A stretch of DNA of 64,000 nucleotides from an uncultured Clostridia bacterium (GCA_934630705.1 CAKTWP010000009.1:1-64000); one strand, 5' to 3'. Counted from the stretch's first letter, positions 26,954 to 36,016 are shown. The notes: a model not told the origin generated them from the letters alone. Made by a program: numbers and translations.

Positions 26954-28040
26954 GGGAAAACATCTCCTCTTTCCATTCAATTTCTTTCAGGCCGTTGCGA
27001 TGAGCTTCCACCATGGCCAGCATGATGGGGCCGAAGGAATGGGGCTCATTTTTATACGCCCGCACATCGCACAGATACGCCTGCAGCGTGCCCTTGGCCT
27101 TGCCCTTACCGGGGCAGAGGCAGCCGTGGCAGCTCAGCTCGGTGGAAAAATCATCATGCAGGCAATAATCCGCCAGGCCCTGAATGGCCTTTTGCAGCAC
27201 GGGCAGGAAGTTTTCCGGGGCCAGCACGCCCATGCGGATACCCACGCCCAGCGAATAGGCGATGAGCCCGGTGCCGGAGCTTTCCTCCCAGGCCAGATCG
27301 CAGGCGATGGACTGCCGCCACAGGCCCCGCTCCGTCTGATACCTGGCCAGCGCTTCAGCATGGCGCTGCATGCGCCGGGCCGCTTCCTGCCAGCGGGGAT
27401 CCTCCTGGGGCAGATACTGCAGCATATCCGCCAGCCCGATAATGCCCCAGCCGTTGCCCCGGCTCCAATGATCCTGCGAAATGGCATTCACATCGTCCAT
27501 AAAGCCCCGGGCCTGATGGAGCAGATGGTTTTCCGGATCCTCAAACAGATCATACATCTTGAAGCACTGATCGGCGCCATAAGCGATATATTGATCCTCG
27601 CCCAGCGCCACGCCGGCCATGACCATAAACGGGGTGGTGGCGGTGATCACATCGATCCACACCTGCTGCAGAGGGAGCTTCTCCTTGGCAGGCATGCACT
27701 GAATGCCGTCCTTGTCCACGGGGGCCTGCATGGTAATCTCCGCATACTGCCGCAGCAGCGCCTTGCCTTCGTCGTCCATGCCCCGCATCACCAGATACGC
27801 CCGGCCATTGCCGCCCACCCGGTAGGATTCAAAGTTGTACCGGGGATGATCCACATGATCGGGATAGCGGCGCAGCAGGGTCTGGGCCTTTTCCCGGATG
27901 GCGGGATTGCCGGATGCATCCGCCAGCTGGGCCAGCCCATACAGGGCCACCAACCCGGGATAATGCTTCACCTCGGCCACCTGTTCAAACCGGCAGAACA
28001 CGTTGTAGGCCACGTCCAGGGTACGAATGGAAGATTTCAT
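26934..28040 (-). CDS. GH105 unsaturated uronyl hydrolase (YteR/RhiN family)
   Basis: The 368-residue (alpha/alpha)6-barrel protein has no signal peptide. Family landmarks are VWIDVITATTPFM with the probable catalytic D130, HWSRGNGWGIIGLADML and WEESSGTGLIAYSL. GH105/GH88 enzymes hydrate and release the unsaturated uronic acid left at the non-reducing end by a lyase, so it fits directly downstream of the two heparinase-type proteins. An AAAGGAG site precedes the ATG. The choice between GH105 and GH88 rests on pattern only. Confidence 0.85.
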   Translation of the reverse strand: MKSSIRTLDVAYNVFCRFEQVAEVKHYPGLVALYGLAQLADASGNPAIREKAQTLLRRYPDHVDHPRYNFESYRVGGNGRAYLVMRGMDDEGKALLRQYAEITMQAPVDKDGIQCMPAKEKLPLQQVWIDVITATTPFMVMAGVALGEDQYIAYGADQCFKMYDLFEDPENHLLHQARGFMDDVNAISQDHWSRGNGWGIIGLADMLQYLPQEDPRWQEAARRMQRHAEALARYQTERGLWRQSIACDLAWEESSGTGLIAYSLGVGIRMGVLAPENFLPVLQKAIQGLADYCLHDDFSTELSCHGCLCPGKGKAKGTLQAYLCDVRAYKNEPHSFGPIMLAMVEAHRNGLKEIEWKEEMFSHVKVYR

Positions 28041-28075
28041 GGTATGCCTCTCCTTTATGTTTTAATGCTTTTGAT

Positions 28076-28465
28076 TTACGCACGCGCAGAGATCAGCGCC
28101 CGATCCCGCTGGGTGATATGAAACAGATTGCCTTCTCCATCCCGCATCAGCGCCAGCTTCAGATCGGGACGAAGCACCGGCTCCGCCGCGGGCTCCACCC
28201 CCGCCGCCAGCAGCCGCTGCCGGGTTTCCTCAAAGGAATCGGTATAAAAGGCAATATGGGTCAGGCCGGACACATAGTTGTTGGCAACGGGCGGCGCTTC
28301 CGTTTTGGCAGCGTAGATTTCGATGCATGCACCCTGATCAAAGCCCAGAAAAAAGGTGGTTTCTCCGGCCTGACGCAGCAGCTTCATGCCCAGCTTTTCC
28401 ATATACCATTTTGCCAGCGCCGCCGGCTCCCGGGCCGCGATGCCCGGATGCTCGATATACATCAT
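28076..28465 (-). CDS. VOC-family (glyoxalase/bleomycin-resistance fold) protein
   Basis: A 129-residue protein with two beta-alpha-beta-beta-beta modules: IEHPGIAAREPAALAKWY at the start, then FLGFDQGACIEIY, LTHIAFYTD and DGEGNLFHITQ. The first-module histidine and Glu61-type positions could bind a metal. In this locus it may be an isomerase or epimerase of a uronate breakdown product, but the reaction is unknown. The ATG at 28465 overlaps the stop of the GH115 gene (ATGA). Confidence 0.8.
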   Translation of the reverse strand: MMYIEHPGIAAREPAALAKWYMEKLGMKLLRQAGETTFFLGFDQGACIEIYAAKTEAPPVANNYVSGLTHIAFYTDSFEETRQRLLAAGVEPAAEPVLRPDLKLALMRDGEGNLFHITQRDRALISARA

Positions 28466-30480
28466 GCCTGTGCCTCCAGCCTTTCCAGCGTTTCCCGGGT
28501 CTTTTCCAGGCACCGGGGCAGGTTCATTTTCGTATCCCCCCGATACCAGTTTTCAAAGGGCGGATGCTCGGCCTTGCGCCGATCTTCCAGCAGCTTTTCC
28601 AGGGCGAACACCCCGTGGCGCAGGGCAGCCTTCGCCCCATTCCGATCGCCCGCCGCTAGCGCCTGCCGTGCCCGGCCGCAGCCCAGCGCCCAATGATACA
28701 GGCCCAGCATGATTTCCTCCTGCACCAGCATCAGATCCCGGAAAAACGGTCTGCCCGCCGGGCATACCGCCCGATACGCCTGCGCCAGGGCGGCATAGCT
28801 GTTTTCAAAATTTCGGATACCCTGTTCCAGTGCCGGGAGCCAGGAATCCTTTTCCCCCGCCGCGCAATCGTCCTTCTGTATATCGTTCAGGCAGGTCAGC
28901 GCGTAACTTCTCGCCACGCCGTCCAGAATCACCTTCTGCTTGAAATCCGTCTGCTGCAGTTCCATCTGCGCCTGCCAGAAGCGGTCGTAATCTCCGCCAT
29001 CCACCCGGGGATAATCCGCAAACGCCGCAAAATGCCCATGCATCAGCGCCGCGCCATTTTCCAGCCCGAACATCTGCCGGAAATAATCGTTCAGGAATCG
29101 TGTTTCATCAAACCGCCCCATATCCCAGACCATTTCCGCATTGGCCCGGGCGCAGAGAATCACGTCCCGCACATTGGCCACGTTCAGGATGGAATAGAAC
29201 GTATCGCCCTTTTCCCGAGCCAGACGATACTGATACTGCATTTTGCGCAGATCGGTGCCCTGTGCCAGATGCGGCCCCGCGCCCCAGAACGCCACATGGT
29301 AATACAGCCCATAACGATATTCCGGCATCCGGGGCAGCTCGAAGAAATCCTTGCCGAACATCTGGGTAAGCCCCGCATCGGCGAATACGATCACCGTGTC
29401 CTTCGGAAACCGCAGCAGCCCCTTATGGAACAGCTCCGTGCCCTCCATCCAAAGCGTGGCGGTGGAGAGGAAATCCTCCGTGCCCAGCTCCTGGGCCACC
29501 AGCTCATGCTGGGTTTGCAGCGCCTGGCTGATAAGCGCGCCGTGGGCCGCATCGCTGTCCTCAATCGCGCCGTCGTTATACCAGGCGGGGCGATCCCCCC
29601 GGCCGCGCAGGCCAAGCTGCCAGATCACGCCTTCATACCGGGCCCATTTCCGCACCGAAGCCCGCCAGCATTCCACCACCCGCTCCCGGTTGGTCACAAA
29701 GGAAAACTGCTCCTCCCGCCCCCGGGCGCGCCAGTAGTTTTCAAACCCAAAGTGGCTCACGCCCAGCGGCTCCACATGGTGCTGGGTCACATAGAGCCCG
29801 CGCCGGGTGACCATGCGGATCAGGTTTTCCTCTGGCGGATTATGAATATCCACAAAGGAAGCGGGAATCATCAGGTTAATGCCCAGGCGCACCGCCGTTT
29901 CCAGCACCATATCGATGCCATCCGGATGCGCCACCTGGCCATAAAAGGGATAATCGATAAACCGTGCGCCGCCGCCATCCTTCCAATCGGAGAGCAGATC
30001 CTCATCATTCAGGAACCAGCCCCGGAAGCGATAGGTTTCAGGCTTACCAGCGAGGGTGGCGTTTTCCAGCGCCAGCGCACTGCGGCGGGGCGGCTGCGCG
30101 CCGGTGAACCGGCAGCAGGGATCCACGCCCAGCACATCCCGGCAGATGCGATACACGCCCCACATCGCGCCCCGGCGATCCGAGCCGGCCACGATCAGGT
30201 GCTCATCGGTAATGATGATGCGATAGCCCTCCCATTCCGTTTGCAGCGCCGCCGTATCCACATAGGGGGCAGCCCATGCCGCAAACGCGGCGTTTTCCAG
30301 CGAACCGATCACCACCGCACCCTTTTCCGTTGTGGGCAGGTAGCGCTTGAACAGCGCGCTCTGGCCGCAGACCTTTTTCACATCCTGCTGCAGATCCTGC
30401 ACAGCCAAATGCACGCTGGCATGCTCCGCTGCGTCCACATACATCTGCGCGCAGCCGTTCTCGTTAAACCAATGAAACAT
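28462..30480 (-). CDS. GH115-like alpha-glucuronidase family protein
   Basis: The 672-residue protein shows an N-terminal mixed domain with AGSDRRGAMWGVYRIC (shared by GH67/GH115-type enzymes). RFRGWFLNDEDLLSDW follows, close to the GH115 'NDE' block, then long barrel segments with TQHHVEPLGVSHFGFENYW and LGLRGRGDRPAWYND. GH115 enzymes remove (4-O-methyl-)glucuronic acid from xylan or related chains. It is shorter than typical family members and lacks their extra C-terminal domain and a signal peptide. The start follows AGGAGGAG. It is the first gene of the enzymatic half of the locus. Confidence 0.75.
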   Translation of the reverse strand: MFHWFNENGCAQMYVDAAEHASVHLAVQDLQQDVKKVCGQSALFKRYLPTTEKGAVVIGSLENAAFAAWAAPYVDTAALQTEWEGYRIIITDEHLIVAGSDRRGAMWGVYRICRDVLGVDPCCRFTGAQPPRRSALALENATLAGKPETYRFRGWFLNDEDLLSDWKDGGGARFIDYPFYGQVAHPDGIDMVLETAVRLGINLMIPASFVDIHNPPEENLIRMVTRRGLYVTQHHVEPLGVSHFGFENYWRARGREEQFSFVTNRERVVECWRASVRKWARYEGVIWQLGLRGRGDRPAWYNDGAIEDSDAAHGALISQALQTQHELVAQELGTEDFLSTATLWMEGTELFHKGLLRFPKDTVIVFADAGLTQMFGKDFFELPRMPEYRYGLYYHVAFWGAGPHLAQGTDLRKMQYQYRLAREKGDTFYSILNVANVRDVILCARANAEMVWDMGRFDETRFLNDYFRQMFGLENGAALMHGHFAAFADYPRVDGGDYDRFWQAQMELQQTDFKQKVILDGVARSYALTCLNDIQKDDCAAGEKDSWLPALEQGIRNFENSYAALAQAYRAVCPAGRPFFRDLMLVQEEIMLGLYHWALGCGRARQALAAGDRNGAKAALRHGVFALEKLLEDRRKAEHPPFENWYRGDTKMNLPRCLEKTRETLERLEAQA

Positions 30481-30791
30481 CCTTTTCTCCTCCTGCTGGG
30501 ACGGGGACGATGTGGGACTACGCGCCTCACGCCCCTGCCAGGGCGTTTCTCCCTGGACTCGGTTCACAGCTTTTCCTGGTTTTAGGAAATCGACGGATTT
30601 TCGTGAGAAACAGCGGGAACGGCTGTGATGCAGCGTCCCGCCAACAGCCATCGCGGAATGGGAGGCAGGGAAATCATTCCCCTGCTCAGGGGTTTGGGGA
30701 CGGAAAGTCCCCATCTCCCCTGTCCACAGGTATGGCAACGCCCCGCCTCCCGCACGGAAAGCGGGGCGTTGATTTGCATGCACCCTGCCGG
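30481..30791 (-). other. 311-base non-coding region with several hairpins (leader of the GH115 segment)
   Basis: No gene is seen. Inverted repeats are 30538-30543 with 30551-30556, 30679-30684 with 30687-30692, 30696-30701 with 30707-30712, and an 11-bp stem 30736-30746 with 30761-30771 (AACGCCCCGC arms). The last, just past the SDR stop, may be a terminator or attenuator separating the transporter half of the locus from the enzyme half. The rest would be the 5' leader of the GH115 message. No known riboswitch class was recognised. Confidence 0.55.
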
Positions 30792-31496
30792 TCAGCCCTT
30801 CATCATGGCGAAGGACTCAAAATTCAATTCATGGAAAGCAATGCGCGGATCGCTGGTGAGCACGAAACGCATCACATCACATACATCCGCCGCCTGAAGC
30901 AGCTTTTCCCGGGCCACCTTACGATTGCCCCAGAAAGGCGTATCCGCACCGCCGGGGTTCAGGGTGGTCACGCGGATATCCTGCTTGGCCAGCTGAATCT
31001 GCAGCCCGGAGCCGAACATGTTCACAGCCGCCTTGGCCGTGCAATACAGCGGCGCATTGCCGTTGGCCCGCAGCGCGGCCATAGAGCCGATATTGATGAT
31101 CTGTGCATTGGGTCTGGCAATGGCGGCAAAATGCTTGCTGGCCAGGAAGGTGCCCTTCAGGTTCACATCCATGGTCAGGTCATAATCCTTTTCCGCCATT
31201 TCGGGAATCTGGGCAGGAATGGACAGGCCTGCCAGATTCAGCAGCGCATCCGCCCCGCCAAACAGCGCCTTCACCTTGCCAAAGAACGCGGCCACCTGCG
31301 CCTCATCGGTAATGTCCAGAATTTCCGTATACGCATCCGCAGGCAGCTCCTGCTTCAGCGCATCCATGGCCGCAGCGTCATTGCTGGTAAGCGCCAGCTT
31401 GGCGCCTTCCTTGGCCAGCATCTTGCTGATGGTGCTGCCCATGCCGCCGGACGCACCGGTAATCACAAAAACGCGATTCGCGATAGGGTATTCCAT
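30792..31496 (-). CDS. short-chain dehydrogenase/reductase (SDR)
   Basis: A 234-residue Rossmann-fold oxidoreductase with cofactor motif TGASGGMG near the N-terminus, NLAG, catalytic serine in NIGSM and YCTAK supplying the Tyr and Lys. It probably interconverts a keto and hydroxy acid or sugar in uronate catabolism, for example reduction of a keto-uronate; this is inferred from the locus. The start at 31496 follows AAGGAGG. It comes 37 bases after the RraA-like gene. Confidence 0.88.
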   Translation of the reverse strand: MEYPIANRVFVITGASGGMGSTISKMLAKEGAKLALTSNDAAAMDALKQELPADAYTEILDITDEAQVAAFFGKVKALFGGADALLNLAGLSIPAQIPEMAEKDYDLTMDVNLKGTFLASKHFAAIARPNAQIINIGSMAALRANGNAPLYCTAKAAVNMFGSGLQIQLAKQDIRVTTLNPGGADTPFWGNRKVAREKLLQAADVCDVMRFVLTSDPRIAFHELNFESFAMMKG

Positions 31497-31533
31497 AACG
31501 CAGTTCCTCCTTGCTTTTTCCGGGCCGGGCCGA

Positions 31534-32241
31534 TCAGAAGTATCCGCCCCGCTCCACAATTTCAGTGGCCTTCAGGCCGGAAAGCACCATTTTTTTGATC
31601 TCCACCTCGTTGTCCCGGATGGCCTCGGCCTTCTCCAGCACCTCCACGGCAATGGCCCGGGGCACCACGATCACGCCGTCAATGTCCGCCATGATCACAT
31701 CGCCGGGAGCGATATTCACCCCGCCGATCTGAATGGGCATCTGATAGCCAATCATGCGGAAGCGGCCCAGCATGCCGTTGGAGGAGCGATACCGGGCGAA
31801 CACAGGAAAATTCATTTTCAGAATCCGATCCGTGTCCCGCACGCCGCCATCCACAATCGCCCCCCGGCAGCCCCGGCCCCGGGAGGCCATGGTCATAATC
31901 TCGCCCCACTGGGCGGATTCATTGTCCTCGGACGTATCCCATACGCAGACGCTGTAGGGCTGGATCGCATCCAGCATTTTGGCGCGCTCGGGCATTTCGT
32001 TTTCGATGAGGAGATTCTTGCTGCCCTTGATGGTGAACGCCAGGCCCGCCACCCGCATATCCGTGGTGAGGCCCTGAATGGAGTTGGGCAGGGTCTGATA
32101 CAGATAGCCCATTTCCCGCAGCACATCGTTTACCGCGGCAGTGAACACGGCTTCATAACGCTCAATCAATTCTTTGTCGCTGATGGAAAGCTGAATCTGG
32201 CTGCTTTCCTCTCTGGCTTTTTTCAGATTTTCCAGCTGCAA
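31534..32241 (-). CDS. RraA-family protein (HMG/CHA aldolase-like)
   Basis: A 235-residue protein with the RraA fold: AGLAFTIKG, the metal/substrate loop RGCRGAIVDGGVRDTD, and the NIAPGDVIMADIDGVIVVP block, characteristic of 4-hydroxy-4-methyl-2-oxoglutarate aldolase/RraA. In a sugar-acid locus a retro-aldolase or decarboxylase role on a 2-oxo acid is likelier than RNase E inhibition. Translation appears to begin at TTG 32241, 9 bases after a GGGGGG site. It follows the LplC-like permease by about 120 bases. Confidence 0.85.
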   Translation of the reverse strand: MQLENLKKAREESSQIQLSISDKELIERYEAVFTAAVNDVLREMGYLYQTLPNSIQGLTTDMRVAGLAFTIKGSKNLLIENEMPERAKMLDAIQPYSVCVWDTSEDNESAQWGEIMTMASRGRGCRGAIVDGGVRDTDRILKMNFPVFARYRSSNGMLGRFRMIGYQMPIQIGGVNIAPGDVIMADIDGVIVVPRAIAVEVLEKAEAIRDNEVEIKKMVLSGLKATEIVERGGYF

Positions 32242-32359
32242 GTGCTTTGCCCCCCTTATTCGCTATTGTTTGATTCTATGATAACAGAACCTGCCGAAAA
32301 AACAAGAGCGGCGGGCACCAATTCATATATGTAAACCCGGCGGCCCGCCGCCCCGGCGC

Positions 32360-33289
32360 TCAGCCCTTCACCGAGCCGATCATCACGCCCTTGACGAAAT
32401 ACTTCTGCACGAAGGGGTAGATCAGCATCAGCGGCGCAGTGGAAATCACGATAATGGCATACTTGAGCACTTCCTGCAGGTTTTGAATCTGCGCCAGCAT
32501 GTCCTCATCCATCAGATCGGCGTCAAAGTTGTTCTGCAGCAGAATCTGCCGCAGGAAGATCTGCAGGGGATAGAGATTCTTATCCGTCAGATAGAGGAAA
32601 GCGTTGAAATAGCTGTTCCAATGGCCCACGGCATACCAGATGCCCAGCACCGCCAGAATGGCCTTGGAAAGTGGCAGCACCACATAGAAGAAATACTGGG
32701 TGTCGTTGCAGCCGTCCAGGGTGGAGGCCTCCAGCAGCTCCTCGGGGATGGAATTCTGGATGTTGGTGCGGGCCACGATCATGTTATACACGCTCATGGC
32801 GCCGGGCAGCAGCATCACCCACACGGTATTGATAATCTTCAGATCCCGCATCAGCAGATAGCTGGGGATCATACCGCCTGAGAAAATCATGGTGAAGGTG
32901 AACAGCCCGGTAATCAGGCCGCGGCCTTTCAGGTTTTTCCGGGCCAGCGGATACGCGCAGCACATGGTGACGGCCAGATTGATGGCGGTACCGGCGACGG
33001 TGTAAAACAGGGTGTTGCGATAGCCGATCCACACGCTCTTGTAGCGCAGCACGGCTTCATAGTTATACAGCGTGGGGTTCACCGGCCAGAGCCAGACCTT
33101 CCCCGCCGTGACCGCGCTGCCCGAGGAAAAGGACGCCGCCACCACGAACATCATCGGCAGCAGCACCAGCAGGGTGAGCAGGGTGAGGATGGTGTAAGCA
33201 ATCCCATAATAGATTTTATCGCTGCAGGAATAGCGCACGTGTGTGCCGCGCATTTCCCGAATTTCTACGGCCTTGATTTTCTGCGTCAT
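32360..33289 (-). CDS. carbohydrate ABC transporter permease (LplC/YtcP type)
   Basis: A 309-residue inner-membrane permease with six predicted transmembrane helices. The EAA loop reads LLEASTLDGCNDTQYFFYVVLPLSKA, and the C-terminus (YPFVQKYFVKGVMIGSVKG) is diagnostic of the LplC/YtcP group. It moves oligosaccharides with the LplB-like partner and the binding protein upstream. No ATPase gene is present in the window, so a shared MsmX-type ATPase encoded elsewhere is likely. AAGGAGG precedes the ATG. Confidence 0.93.
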   Translation of the reverse strand: MTQKIKAVEIREMRGTHVRYSCSDKIYYGIAYTILTLLTLLVLLPMMFVVAASFSSGSAVTAGKVWLWPVNPTLYNYEAVLRYKSVWIGYRNTLFYTVAGTAINLAVTMCCAYPLARKNLKGRGLITGLFTFTMIFSGGMIPSYLLMRDLKIINTVWVMLLPGAMSVYNMIVARTNIQNSIPEELLEASTLDGCNDTQYFFYVVLPLSKAILAVLGIWYAVGHWNSYFNAFLYLTDKNLYPLQIFLRQILLQNNFDADLMDEDMLAQIQNLQEVLKYAIIVISTAPLMLIYPFVQKYFVKGVMIGSVKG

Positions 33290-33304
33290 CGCTTGCTTTC
33301 CTCC

Positions 33305-34228
33305 TTACCACAGGCTGGTCTCCCCGACCTTGCGGGAGATCCAGTTGACCGAGGTGATCAGAACCATGTTAATCACCGAATTAAACAGGTTGATGGCGGT
33401 GGAATAGCTGAAATCCGTCTTGCCCGTCAGGCCCTGCTTATACACATAGGTGGAAATCACCTCGCTGCGGGCCAGATTCAGGCTGTTTTGCATCAGGAAG
33501 GTCTTTTCAAAGCCGATGTTCATAATCTGGCCGACCCGCAAAATCAGCATGATCACGATGGTGGGCAGGATGGAGGGAAAATCAATATGAATCACCCGCT
33601 GCAGCCGGGAGGCGCCGTCAATCTGGGCAGCCTCATGCAGATCGGGGCTGACGCTGGTGAGCGCGGCGATATAGATGATGGCGTTCCAGCCGAAATTCTG
33701 CCAGACGCCGGACCAGATATACAGATGCTGAAAGCTGTTCGCATCCGCAAACAGATCGGGAGGATAGGAGCCGGTGAGGGCCTGGCCGATCAGGCCGTAC
33801 AGGCCCGTGCGGGAGCCGAACACCTGATTCACCATGCTCACCAGCACCACCACGGAAATGAAGTGGGGCAGGTTCACGATGGTCTGGGTGATTTTTTTAT
33901 ACCGGGCGGAGTTTACCGTGTTTGCCAGCAGCGCAAACAGAATGGGCACCGGGAAGCCGAACACCAGGCTGTACAGCGACAGCCGCAGCGTGTTGGCCAG
34001 CACCCGCTGGAACTGATAGGATTTGAAAAACTTCTGAAAATTCGCAAGGCCGACCCATTTGCTGCCCCAGATGCCGCCCACGGCGGAGTACTTCTTGAAG
34101 GCAATCTGAATCCCCAGCATGGGGTAATACGCAAAAATCAGGATGTACGCCACCGGAATCAGCAAAAACACGTACAGCCGCCAATCCCGCTTGATGCATT
34201 TCCAGGTTTCATGATGGGAAGCACGCAT
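33305..34228 (-). CDS. carbohydrate ABC transporter permease (LplB/YteP type)
   Basis: A 307-residue permease with six transmembrane helices. Its N-terminus (WRLYVFLLIPVAYILIFAYYPMLGIQIAFKKY) and EAA loop (HEAAQIDGASRLQRVIHIDFPSI) define the LplB/YteP group. It is separated from the LplC-like gene by 15 bases and from the binding-protein gene by a hairpin at 34266-34293. The likely cargo is the uronate oligosaccharide processed by the enzymes downstream. Confidence 0.93.
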   Translation of the reverse strand: MRASHHETWKCIKRDWRLYVFLLIPVAYILIFAYYPMLGIQIAFKKYSAVGGIWGSKWVGLANFQKFFKSYQFQRVLANTLRLSLYSLVFGFPVPILFALLANTVNSARYKKITQTIVNLPHFISVVVLVSMVNQVFGSRTGLYGLIGQALTGSYPPDLFADANSFQHLYIWSGVWQNFGWNAIIYIAALTSVSPDLHEAAQIDGASRLQRVIHIDFPSILPTIVIMLILRVGQIMNIGFEKTFLMQNSLNLARSEVISTYVYKQGLTGKTDFSYSTAINLFNSVINMVLITSVNWISRKVGETSLW

Positions 34229-34265
34229 GCGCCGTCTTGCCCCTTTCGTTCAAAAAATAAAATGC

Positions 34266-34293
34266 GGAGGGCGGGCCGCTTTTCCCGCCCTCC
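34266..34293 (-). terminator. partial terminator/attenuator after the binding-protein gene
   Basis: A 10-bp GC stem (34266-34275 with 34284-34293) with an 8-nt loop, followed on the - strand by GCATTTTATTTTTTG. It probably lowers permease expression relative to the binding protein and/or stabilises the binding-protein mRNA. Confidence 0.7.
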
Positions 34294-34349
34294 TGGCTGC
34301 CGGGCGGAGAGCGCCATCTCCCCGTCCCGGCAATTGCAATGGTTTTTTC

Positions 34350-35954
34350 TTACTTGTACATCCGGTCGTACACCGCCTGCACAACCTCCAGCGATTCATT
34401 AACGCCGATATTTTCCAGCTCGGCCAGATACGCGTCCCAATTGGCGTCGATATCCATGTTGCCGGCCAGGAAGTTGGCGGTCCATTCTTCCACGAACTCA
34501 TACAGGGTGCCCTGAATATCGGAAACAGCTTCCACTTCCTCGGCGCTGTAGCTCAGCTTGGGGATCACCTCGTCCGGCCGATAGGCGTTCTGCTGATACA
34601 TCACGTCCGCTTCGCCCACATGCTTGTCAAACAGGGAAATATTTTCAGGATCCCGGGTGCGGCCGTTGGCAATGCCATATTCCCGCACGAAGGGGCCGGT
34701 CTGGATATAGCTGCGGTTCTGCACCTCGCCGGAGGACCAGAACTTCGCATCGTCATATACCACGATCAGCTTCTCGAAGCCTTCCACCCAGGCCACGGTG
34801 TTTTCCAGGCCGTTCACGTTCTTCACATAGTCCCAGTCCACGCCCTCCTGGCCCCAGCGGGTCATGATGGAATACAGCTCGCTGACCATCAGATCACCGA
34901 TGGCAAACGCCTTTTCAGGGTTTTTGCAGTTCTTGGTGATGAAGAAATAGCCGTTATCGGGCACGGAGGGGGCATAGCGGGCCATGGGCTTGCCCGTGTC
35001 CTTGTTGATCAGGGGCGCATAGGCCTCAAAATCATTCCGCCAGGTATTGGTGGAGTTCACCCGGGAAGGGCTCTGATAGAAGAACATCATGGAGGTGCAT
35101 TCCTCGCTGTTGAGCATGGCCAGATACTGGTTGTCGTCCTGGGTGAGGATTTCCCGGGGAATCAGCTCCTCGTCAAAGAGCGACTTGATGAACTTCAGCC
35201 CCTCCTTCCAGCCCTCCGTGGTATAAGCATAGCCCACCTTGCCGTCATTGACGGTATAGTAATGGTCGCCGCCGGCATAGACAAAGGCGCTCATGATCGT
35301 CTGGAACCAGCCCTTGTAGCCGCTCATGTTGCCGGGGAAGCCGATTTCGTCCGCCTTGCCGTTGCCGTTCAGGTCGGTGTTCTTCACCTTCACCAGCAGA
35401 TCGTGAAGCTCCTGGGGCGTGGTGGGCGCCTTTTCGCCCAGCTGCTCCAGCCACTTGGTATTGATCCACAGGCGAACGTTGTATTCATTATTATAGCTCT
35501 GGTTGAACTGGGGGATGGCGTAGATTTCGCCGTCGTACATGGTCATCATGGGGGCGATGTCCACGCCGGTGCGCGCCTTCACCTGATGCAGGTTGGGCGA
35601 CAGGGCTTCATCCTCCCAATACTTCGTCAGGGGCAGCAGCACGCCGCTTTCGATCCAGGCGACCAGCTCGCTGTTATTGGGGCGGCAGAAGATCACGTCG
35701 GGCAGCTCGGCGCCGCCGGTGGCGATCATCATGCCGATCTTGGTGTTATAATCGGTGCCGGGGTAAACCTGGAACTGGATGTCCACGCCCAGCGCTTCCT
35801 CCAGCATCAGGGTGGTCTGGTTGGTGTTCCAGTCTTCAATGTTGATTCGTTCGGGCGCGGCGATGGTGATCACCGGCACTTCCTCCGCCACGGCGAAGAC
35901 GCAGACGCTCAGCACCATGGCCAGCGCCAGCAAAAGGGAAAGCAGCTTTTTCAT
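34350..35954 (-). CDS. extracellular solute-binding protein (LplA-type) for oligosaccharides
   Basis: A 534-residue type 1 solute-binding protein with an export signal (MKK, hydrophobic core, AVA cleavage site at about 23). Landmarks are ELPDVIF, YAIPQFNQ, RLWINTKWLEQLG, DLNGNGKADEIGFPG and a C-terminal EEWTANFLAGNMD/WDAYLAELENIGV block, typical of LplA/YtcQ proteins. No conventional lipobox is seen (the residue before the signal-region Cys is Val). A GAGGAGG site and a good promoter precede it. First gene of the uronate locus. Confidence 0.93.
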   Translation of the reverse strand: MKKLLSLLLALAMVLSVCVFAVAEEVPVITIAAPERINIEDWNTNQTTLMLEEALGVDIQFQVYPGTDYNTKIGMMIATGGAELPDVIFCRPNNSELVAWIESGVLLPLTKYWEDEALSPNLHQVKARTGVDIAPMMTMYDGEIYAIPQFNQSYNNEYNVRLWINTKWLEQLGEKAPTTPQELHDLLVKVKNTDLNGNGKADEIGFPGNMSGYKGWFQTIMSAFVYAGGDHYYTVNDGKVGYAYTTEGWKEGLKFIKSLFDEELIPREILTQDDNQYLAMLNSEECTSMMFFYQSPSRVNSTNTWRNDFEAYAPLINKDTGKPMARYAPSVPDNGYFFITKNCKNPEKAFAIGDLMVSELYSIMTRWGQEGVDWDYVKNVNGLENTVAWVEGFEKLIVVYDDAKFWSSGEVQNRSYIQTGPFVREYGIANGRTRDPENISLFDKHVGEADVMYQQNAYRPDEVIPKLSYSAEEVEAVSDIQGTLYEFVEEWTANFLAGNMDIDANWDAYLAELENIGVNESLEVVQAVYDRMYK

Positions 35955-35987
35955 GTAGGGAACCTCCTCGCTTGAATTGATGATTTA

Positions 35988-36016
35988 AGGATACAAAATG
36001 GCCCTGCTTTTTTCAA
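35988..36016 (-). promoter_or_regulatory. sigma-A promoter of the uronate transport operon
   Basis: -35 TTGAAA (36016-36011), 17-base spacer and -10 TATCCT (35993-35988) on the - strand, about 35 bases before the binding-protein ATG. Confidence 0.65.
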
